Shown: positions 14,977 through 15,493 of the stretch, one piece after another
Layout of the letters: the number at the start of each line of letters is the position of its first letter
Numbering within the stretch: the first letter of the stretch is position 1
Assembly: GCA_002730365.1 (NCBI GenBank)
Contig: PBZZ01000091.1
Coordinates: 1 to 15,493 of the forward strand
Length of the DNA stretch: 15,493 nt
Direction: 5' to 3'
DNA from: Deltaproteobacteria bacterium
GTDB lineage: Bacteria > SAR324 > NAC60-12
Position numbers and translations under genes: made by a program
Notes under the pieces: generated by a model
Told to the model about the DNA's origin: nothing
The model's input: only the letters and a program-made list of their open reading frames with translations
Database searches by the model: none

Positions 14977-15493
14977 ACCCTACACAATACCCTGTCGTCT
15001 TGCTTCATGGTCTGGCTTGTGATGCTTACCTCTGGGAAACGCCTAAAGAACACCTTGAAAGAGCAGGTTTTGAGATATACCAACCTCTTATGCGAAATCA
15101 AGATTCTATCTCCAAAATGGCTGAGTTTGTACTGGAGGAGGTCGAGGGCGAATTCATTCTTGGGGGACTTTCAATGGGTGGCTATGTCTCCTTTGAAATT
15201 TGGAGACAGGCTCCGGAGCGTGTCAAGACAATGATTCTCTGTGATACAAAACATCGACTTGATAATCCTGATCGCGCAAAAGCTCGTGAACAGAACATGC
15301 GACTGGTTGAAAAAGAAAAATTCAATCAGATGGCCAAGCTTTTCCACGGTATGCTAACAGCTCCAGATTATTTGCATGATGTTGAGAAATCGGAGAAGTT
15401 GATGGCGATGACCTGTCGAACTTCCTCAGAAGAATATTTAAGGCAGCAAGATGCAATTTTTAACCGTCCTGTCAGTACAAAAACCTTGGCAAC
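14973..15493 (+). CDS. Alpha/beta hydrolase, N-terminal part, cut by right window edge
   Basis: My reading from the ATG at 14973 is open for 173 codons to the window edge. It starts in the alpha/beta hydrolase fold: PVVLLHGLACDAYLWE (8-23) contains the oxyanion HG motif and the first strand. GLSMGGYVSFEIW (from about 66) holds the nucleophile elbow G-x-S-M-G-G with the catalytic serine. RVKTMILCDTKH follows as the next strand. The residues after this (KAREQNMRLVEKEKF and on) form a helical cap. The acid and histidine of the triad would be beyond the edge. The substrate is unknown; relatives include esterases and lyases of MhpC/BioH type. The start overlaps the msrB stop (ATGA, 14973-14976), implying coupled translation. 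Confidence 0.9.
   Translation, partial: MNPTQYPVVLLHGLACDAYLWETPKEHLERAGFEIYQPLMRNQDSISKMAEFVLEEVEGEFILGGLSMGGYVSFEIWRQAPERVKTMILCDTKHRLDNPDRAKAREQNMRLVEKEKFNQMAKLFHGMLTAPDYLHDVEKSEKLMAMTCRTSSEEYLRQQDAIFNRPVSTKTLA

Noticed and set aside
15007..15234. Separate 75-codon reading frame after msrB
   Set aside because: It is out of frame inside the alpha/beta hydrolase gene, whose frame shows clear motifs from 14973 onward.

Overview
The window is a gene-dense stretch of bacterial chromosome: 15 protein-coding genes, two of them cut by the window edges, short intergenic gaps and no RNA genes, insertion sequences or CRISPR. GC content looks moderate (roughly mid-40s by eye, not counted). Gene content (plsC, a YfcG-type glutathione transferase, MsrB, a YeaH/SpoVR/PrkA module, FIST and TerB-like proteins) suggests a Gram-negative, proteobacteria-like organism. 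An uncultured marine lineage such as SAR324 is possible, but the sequence alone does not prove any taxon.

Layout. (1) Positions 1-1872, minus strand: plsC, a small TerB-like protein and an AI-2E family permease (cut by the left edge), probably one transcript. (2) Positions 2030-3331, plus: a PIN-PhoH ATPase, convergent with (3) a nitronate monooxygenase-family flavoprotein (3383-4684, minus) that carries a Cys/His-rich tail. (4) Positions 4960-11111, plus: an XRE-type regulator followed by yeaH (DUF444), spoVR/ycgB and a long, divergent prkA (yeaG). (5) Positions 11119-14314, minus: csaA and yfcG (overlapping), an EamA/DMT transporter and a FIST-domain protein. (6) Positions 14566-15493, plus: msrB and an alpha/beta hydrolase (cut by the right edge), overlapping by ATGA.

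The centrepiece is region 4. PrkA (YeaG), YeaH and SpoVR (YcgB) are a conserved but poorly understood trio linked to stationary-phase and nitrogen stress in enterobacteria and to sporulation in Bacillus. Here the order is yeaH-spoVR-prkA, the PrkA is much longer than usual and has an atypical Walker A region, and a two-part regulator with an N-terminal HTH lies directly upstream. A perfect 34-bp palindrome sits between the regulator and yeaH, just upstream of the most plausible yeaH start. It is the strongest unexplained non-coding signal in the window and could be an operator or an RNA attenuator. A second inverted repeat lies over the predicted transcription start of the nitronate monooxygenase gene, on the other side of the same regulator.

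Around this module lie several genes with redox or protein-repair roles (MsrB, YfcG, CsaA), which fits a stress-response neighbourhood. That functional link is inference, not something the sequence proves.
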